From Serinus canaria (Eukaryota > Chordata > Aves > Passeriformes > Fringillidae): a stretch of 64,000 bases of DNA. The stretch is from NCBI RefSeq assembly GCF_022539315.1, contig NC_066333.1, positions 1,798,001 to 1,862,000 on the forward strand, given 5' to 3'. Below the pieces are notes generated by a model. It did no database searches. It saw only the letters and a list, made by a program, of their open reading frames with translations, and was not told where the DNA came from. Shown here in pieces: positions 59,647-64,000 of the stretch. Positions within the stretch are counted from its first letter, which is position 1; each line of letters begins with the position of its first letter. The translations under genes and the position numbers were made by a program.

Positions 59647-60034
59647 TGTCACTGACATAGTTTATGAAAAATCCTTTACTTAGGAATTTTCCTCTCCTGA
59701 GAGCTGAGAAGCCTCAGGAACAAACTGTAAACAATTCTCATCTGCTGCTGTGGAATGCAACGGGGAGAAATCTGTGATTGGCCCCGTCAGACTGTTTGCA
59801 ATTAAGAGCCTATCACAATTCACCTGTTCGGCCCATCTCGGGCTGAGAAGACTTCAGTTTACACATTCTTTTCTATTCTTAGGATAGCCTTGGTAGTGAA
59901 ATCTCTAGCTTTATTCTTTTAGTATAGTTTTTATATCTTATATATCATATCATAATAAATCAAGCCTTCTGATGCATGGAGTCAACTGTCTCGTCTCTTC
60001 CCTCATCCTGGGACCCCAGAAAACCAATGTAACA
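59647..60034 (+). repeat. 3' LTR
   Basis: It starts TGTCACTGACATAG and ends AACA. AATAAA is at 59954-59959. It is the same length as the 5' LTR and about 97 percent identical by eye. Differences include a cluster at CAGTGTC against CGGCCCATC. Confidence 0.95.
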
Positions 60035-60040
60035 GCTGTC
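60035..60040. other. Target-site duplication, right copy
   Basis: GCTGTC, identical to 57111-57116. Confidence 0.97.
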
Positions 60041-60912
60041 CAAGCTGTTGATCAGTCCTACATAAAGACACCTGGAGCTACTCCTCCTGCAGCCTGGAGG
60101 CCTCAGGGGTTGTAACCTCCCACCAGGCTTCACTCCTGATCTCCAAAGAGCTGCTGTGTTTCCATCTCCTACCTCCAAGTGGACTGACTGCAGTCCTGAC
60201 AGAGGAAAACACCAAATCCTTGGGTTTTAGCCCAGGGGTCTCCCCAGGTTTAGGAGAATTTTCCAGTTCTTGTGTCCGTATTCTTTCTGGGATGCCTGGG
60301 GAAATATTCCTGCATAAAAAAAGGCTGATGACGTTTTTTTTATATCACAGAGAACCAGAGGAATATGATGTCAGAGCAGTTGTGTTCAAACCAGGCCTCT
60401 GTGCAGCACCCAAATAATTTTAACTGAAGAAGCTCCAAATTGCGTGCAACTTCTGTCAAGGGCTCCCTGTCAAAAGGAAGGAGGCATGGAGGGTGTTTGG
60501 TGTGCAGCAGGGATAATCAGTTCCTTATACATGGATCAGAGTGATGCCAAGAGGAGTTTTTTGCCTTTTTTTTAAAGATGCCTTTTCTATACCTTTTATG
60601 TATCCTCAGTATTCTTAGCATGCATGCTTGTAATTCCTTAAGTCTGAGAACTTAGCACAGTCCTGGTGTCCTCTTAGGCCAGGAGACCAAAATCCTAAAG
60701 GCCTCGTGGCAGGAGACCATAAAACCCCACACAGTCTTGGGAAACCAAGGTCCCCTCTAGAATATATCCTGTGAACTGGAGATCTGGCCCATCCAGATGG
60801 GGCAATATCATGCCATCCATCCGGGCCTCCCATTGGAGCATCCTCGTTAGATATGCTCATTTGTAAGGTCTATGAATTGCACACACCATCTATTGTGTGT
60901 GTGCATTGCAGC
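60041..60912. other. Unassigned DNA
   Basis: No gene or repeat recognised. Short frames only. Confidence 0.42.
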
Positions 60913-61813
60913 TGTCTTGGTTTGAACAGCCAGGTGTCTGCTAAGGAGGCAGGAGCTTACCCTGAAATAGAAAATGTAAACCCCTACCTACAAATTATTA
61001 TACTTTTGTAATTAAGGGGCTCTCAGGCAAAGATGTGGGAATAACAATAACAGTTCTTTAACAGGAAAATTTAAAATAAAAATGCAGCAATACAAACCAA
61101 CCCTGCCAGAGTCAGAGCAGGCCCTGGCCCCTGTGTGTCAGGGTGGTGGCACAGTCCCATCCCAGGGGGGCTCAGGGTGGTGGCACAGTCCCATCCCAGG
61201 GGGGCTCAGGGTGGTGGCACAGTCCCATCCCAGGGGGCTCAGGGTGGTGGCACAGTCCCATCCCAGGGGGGCTCAGGGTGGTGGCACAGTCCCATCCCAG
61301 GGGGGCTCAGGGTGGTGGCACAGTCCCATCCCAGGGGGCTCAGGGTGGTGGCACAGTCCCATCCCATGGGGGCTCAGGGTGGTGGCACAGTCCCATCCCA
61401 GGGGGCTCAGCCCTCCTGCAGTGCCAGCTGTGGCTCTGCTGGAGCAGGGATCCTGCACAAGGGGGGAGTTTTCCTCTGCAGCTCCAGGGCTGCTGGAGAT
61501 GGGCCTGCTCTCCCTCTGGGAATGCAGGGCAGCAGAAAGCTGCTCCTCTGGGAATGCAGGGGCAAAGGCTGCTGGGCTGTTCCCAGGGCAGATTGGATCC
61601 AGGTAGGAATGCTTGGCTCCTCCCCTGGGTGCAGCATCTCCCCATGGGATGGTGGAATTTGATCAGCCCTGCAGGGACACTCAGTGGCCATGGACAGCAG
61701 AGATCTCCTGGAGGGAGGATGGGCTGTGGGAGAGAGAAAGAAAACTGCCCCAGGAACAGCAGAGAGCTGCCCAGCTCTGACACATGGGGACAGAACACAC
61801 CTCAGCCACATCT
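60913..61813 (-). mobile_element. LTR with amplified internal minisatellite
   Basis: The plus-view left end is TGTCTTGGTTTGAACAGCC, followed by CAGGTGTCTGCTAAGGAGGC, AAGGGGCTCTCAGGCAAAGA, the minisatellite, CAGCCCTCCTGCAGTGCCAG and GGAATGCTTGGCTCCTCCCC, in the same order as at 43092-43747. The orientation is inferred from the family's polyadenylation signal. The right boundary is approximate because no inverted end or target duplication was recognised. Confidence 0.72.
61139..61409. repeat. Minisatellite, 8 units of about 33-35 bp
   Basis: The core GGTGGTGGCACAGTCCCATC occurs eight times, each followed by CCAGGGGG, an optional G, and CTCAG (CCATGGGG in the seventh unit). The frames of up to 228 codons that cross it on both strands are artefacts of the array. 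The related LTR at 43.1 kb has about one diverged unit at the same place. Confidence 0.97.
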
Positions 61814-63908
61814 TGTATTTCCACCCTAAGGCAGCAGCACATCCCACTGTGGCCAAGGTGCACCAAGAGGATCCTCACTGAACACTGAGGTAAAATCCCC
61901 TTATCCCTTATCCATGTCTGGCTCTCAATTTTATAAGACCAGGAAAAGGCATCAAGGGGACCAGTGGCTTGTGAGCCATCCCAGCCCCTGTGCCCACAGC
62001 ATCACAGCACAGTGGAAAGGCAGGAATTGCACTGGGAAGAGGGAGCAGTTAGAAGGTGTAAGACAAATGTGGAATAGACCTGGCCCTGCACACAGTACTC
62101 AGGCCTTGGAGCAGGGAGAGAGCCAGTGCTGGACACTGCAAGAAGAAAATGGAGGGCTGTGAAAGGCTGCAGGAGAGATTTGTAAGGGCTCTTTCAATAA
62201 GGAGACTGGGACCTAAAGAACTGCCCTCCTGGTTTAGGGCAGTTGGAAGTATTCCAGTGAATGAACCCTGGAGTCCTGGTTGCTATTTGGCTACTGTAAA
62301 AGTAGAAAGGATCGAGCAACAGGCAAAAATGTGAAAGTACCACATTATTTTCAACACTTTCAAGGTATTTCTGAATCTATAAAAATGTCAGTTCTTCAGA
62401 CTTTTAAGGAAGAGACAATTTCCTGCTGATCTGATCCCAAAACAATTAAAAGCTTCAGCTCAGCAGTTAAGTCCCTGAGGTAGAAGCAGATGTGTTGTGT
62501 GCTGTTGGGTGAGGAGGGAGCCAAGGCGTGACCCAGGCAGCCCTGCCAAGGCAGTGCTACTGCTTCTGACCCAGAAGTTGTAAAAATTAAATTAAATGCA
62601 GCTCCTGCGGTCGCAAATGCTCAGAGTGCCATGTGAGCTTCAAAAGCAAGAGCAGAAGTAGAAAAGAAAGAGGAAAAATATTATCTAAAGGAGAGCAATT
62701 CCAATGAAAGCAGAGAAATATATTTGTGATTGAAGGCTGCTGTTTGTGGTCTTTTAAATAAGAGCTGGACAAGGCTCCAAATTATGACCAGGTGGCATCT
62801 AAAATAACTTTAGTAGATTTCTGACCCCAGAAATGTGTCCATGTGTCTAGCCTTAGGGTGTGTAGATGTGGGAACAGCATGGGATGCATTATTCCTGGGT
62901 CAGGCAGGAATAGATTGAAATAATGAATATAGCTGAAAAATAAAATAAGAACTGTGAATAAAAGGCATAGCCTTTGCAGCTATAACTCCCTGGCCCGTTC
63001 CCTTGGGGAAGGACAGAAAAGGAGGGTGAATGGGTAAAAAGAAAATGGAAGACTTTGGGGAGCTTTAGATAAATAATGCAGGAATGGATCTGCAACAGGA
63101 GACACATCAGCTCAGTATGGAAATGACCTTGAGGGATGGGGACGATATAAGACAAGGGTTCAGGATGTGCCCTACTTGATCCCCAGGCAGAGACCAGGAT
63201 GGAAAAAGGGAAGGTGAGCCCAGGGCCTCCATCTCCTCAGGTGTGGATGACACAGGTGCTGGAAAAGCAGGGGAGGGACTAGATCCTGCAGGTGCAGGGA
63301 CTTCCCAAAGTGTCAGAGCAAGAAAGGGAAGCTGCTGGGTACTGGGCAACACGTGGGGCCACCACAACAACCATGAATCTGCTATGGGATGCACAGCAAA
63401 ATCCAAAGGAATTTGATGTCCTGATCTACACACTGGCTTCAGAAGAGGAATTAGAGCATCTTGTGCACAGCCTAATGCTACTGCCAGAAAAGTAGGAGCA
63501 AGACCTTCTGTCTCCAGCCTTTTTGTGGTAAACTGAATTAATACTGGGTTTAGCAAAGCAGCATCTTCATCTTCTGTCACAGAGAAAGTTGAAATAATCT
63601 TGGCCACAGTGGAAAACAGGGAGCCAGCCCAGAGAGGCTCATTAGAGCAAGGACTGGCCAAAGAGTGCCACATCCCTCTAGGGATCCTGTTTAGCATAGC
63701 CTGACAGCAGCTGCCAGGGCTCCTCAGCAAACACCTTTCTGTTTATTAACAATTCCAGTTTGGTTTTTCATGTGGGTATTTGTATCAAGAAGATTTTTAT
63801 TAGTGATTTTTAGGATTCAATGCTGTTATGTGCCAAACACCTGTTGCAGCTCACACCTGTGCTGGCAGCCCTGACTGCAGCTGGGACAAAGTGTAGCAAA
63901 CTTAGCAG
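61814..63908. other. Unassigned, with possible decayed coding remnants
   Basis: Several plus-strand frames between 62.0 and 63.75 kb read like broken protein: PKELPSWFRAVGSIPVNEPW near 62.22 kb, WDAQQNPKEFDVLIYTLASE near 63.40 kb and TEKVEIILATVENREPAQRG near 63.58 kb, in different frames with stops between. I cannot name the family. An old retroviral gag is one possibility. The 207-codon minus frame at 63107-63730 lies opposite and has no recognised motif. Confidence 0.3.
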
Positions 63909-63951
63909 TGTAGCAACACCCCTTACCCTGCTGCTAAGGGGTGTTGCTACA
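63909..63951. repeat. Perfect 17-bp hairpin
   Basis: The left arm at 63909-63925 (TGTAGCAACACCCCTTA) and the right arm at 63935-63951 are exact reverse complements around a nine-base loop, CCCTGCTGC. It is not followed by a T run and is not linked to any gene here, so a bacterial-type terminator is not meant. It could be a template-switch product or the stem of a small RNA. Confidence 0.97.
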
Positions 63952-64000
63952 AGCTTCTCTTGGCAAAGGACAGCAGCAGGGCTTGGGTTCAGCAAGGGTT

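Larger units (their letters stand above)
57117..60034 (+). mobile_element. Complete non-autonomous endogenous retrovirus
   Basis: A 2.9-kb element with two 388-bp LTRs in the same orientation, TG at the left and CA at the right end, a primer-binding site, a short gag-like frame, a purine tract before the 3' LTR and a perfect 6-bp target duplication. The two LTRs differ at roughly a dozen places by eye, about 3 percent. The interior is only 2.1 kb and shows no protease, polymerase, integrase or envelope sequence, so it must have relied on enzymes from another element. The 6-bp duplication and the tRNA-Trp-like primer site suggest a class II or alpha-related retrovirus. A solo LTR of the family lies at 48.3 kb. 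Confidence 0.95.

Noticed and set aside
61082..61829. Frames of 174 to 228 codons with repeated GWWHSPIPG-like units
   Set aside because: Translation of the eight-unit minisatellite inside an LTR.
63107..63730. 207-codon minus frame
   Set aside because: Lies opposite plus-strand remnants and has no recognised domain. The GC-balanced composition makes longer chance frames likely.

Overview
The window reads as intergenic or intronic DNA from a bird, most likely a songbird. The evidence is the repeat content: at least twelve pieces of CR1 LINE, one of which still shows reverse-transcriptase sequence, plus several endogenous-retrovirus LTRs with bird-type ends. There is no bacterial-style gene packing, no operon and no tRNA or rRNA gene. 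I recognise no cellular protein-coding gene. Nearly all open frames are short chance frames in AT-rich DNA, or products of tandem repeats and GC-rich stretches.

Layout. 1-5.7 kb: AT-rich DNA with five short CR1 pieces, four of them on the plus strand. 5.7-20.8 kb: mostly unassigned, with a perfect 23-bp hairpin at 7.6 kb, a T-rich tract at 13.1-13.3 kb, and a seven-unit minisatellite (16.02-16.29 kb) next to a CpG-rich block (16.29-16.93 kb) that is the only promoter-like region seen. 20.8-22.5 kb: a decayed CR1 on the minus strand. 23.4-23.85 kb: a solo LTR with a 6-bp target duplication. 24-34 kb: mostly unassigned, with three short CR1 pieces. 34.1-34.8 kb: an LTR plus adjoining sequence on the minus strand. 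36.4-39.0 kb: a 2.57-kb LTR-like element with inverted ends, a 5-bp target duplication, a 19-copy minisatellite and a second LTR inside it. 39-57 kb: more LTRs (42.3, 43.1, 48.3, 49.7 and 54.3 kb), CR1 pieces at 40.9, 47.8 and 52.6 kb, a strongly C-depleted block (43.92-44.14 kb) and a purine-only tract (55.1-55.4 kb). 57.1-60.0 kb: the best-preserved element, a complete but apparently non-autonomous endogenous retrovirus with two 388-bp LTRs, a tRNA-Trp-like primer site, a short gag-like frame, no recognisable pol or env, and a perfect 6-bp duplication GCTGTC. 60.9-61.8 kb: another LTR carrying an eight-copy minisatellite. 62-63.8 kb: unassigned with gene-remnant-like frames. 63.9 kb: a perfect 17-bp hairpin.

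The main theme is retroelement turnover. Two LTR-type elements carry tandem arrays that grew after or during insertion: one copy has eight units where a related copy has about one. These arrays generate long open frames that are not genes. No defence, biosynthetic or similar gene system was found. The most useful leads are the non-autonomous retrovirus, the minisatellite-bearing LTRs, the CpG block with its adjacent array, and the two perfect hairpins.
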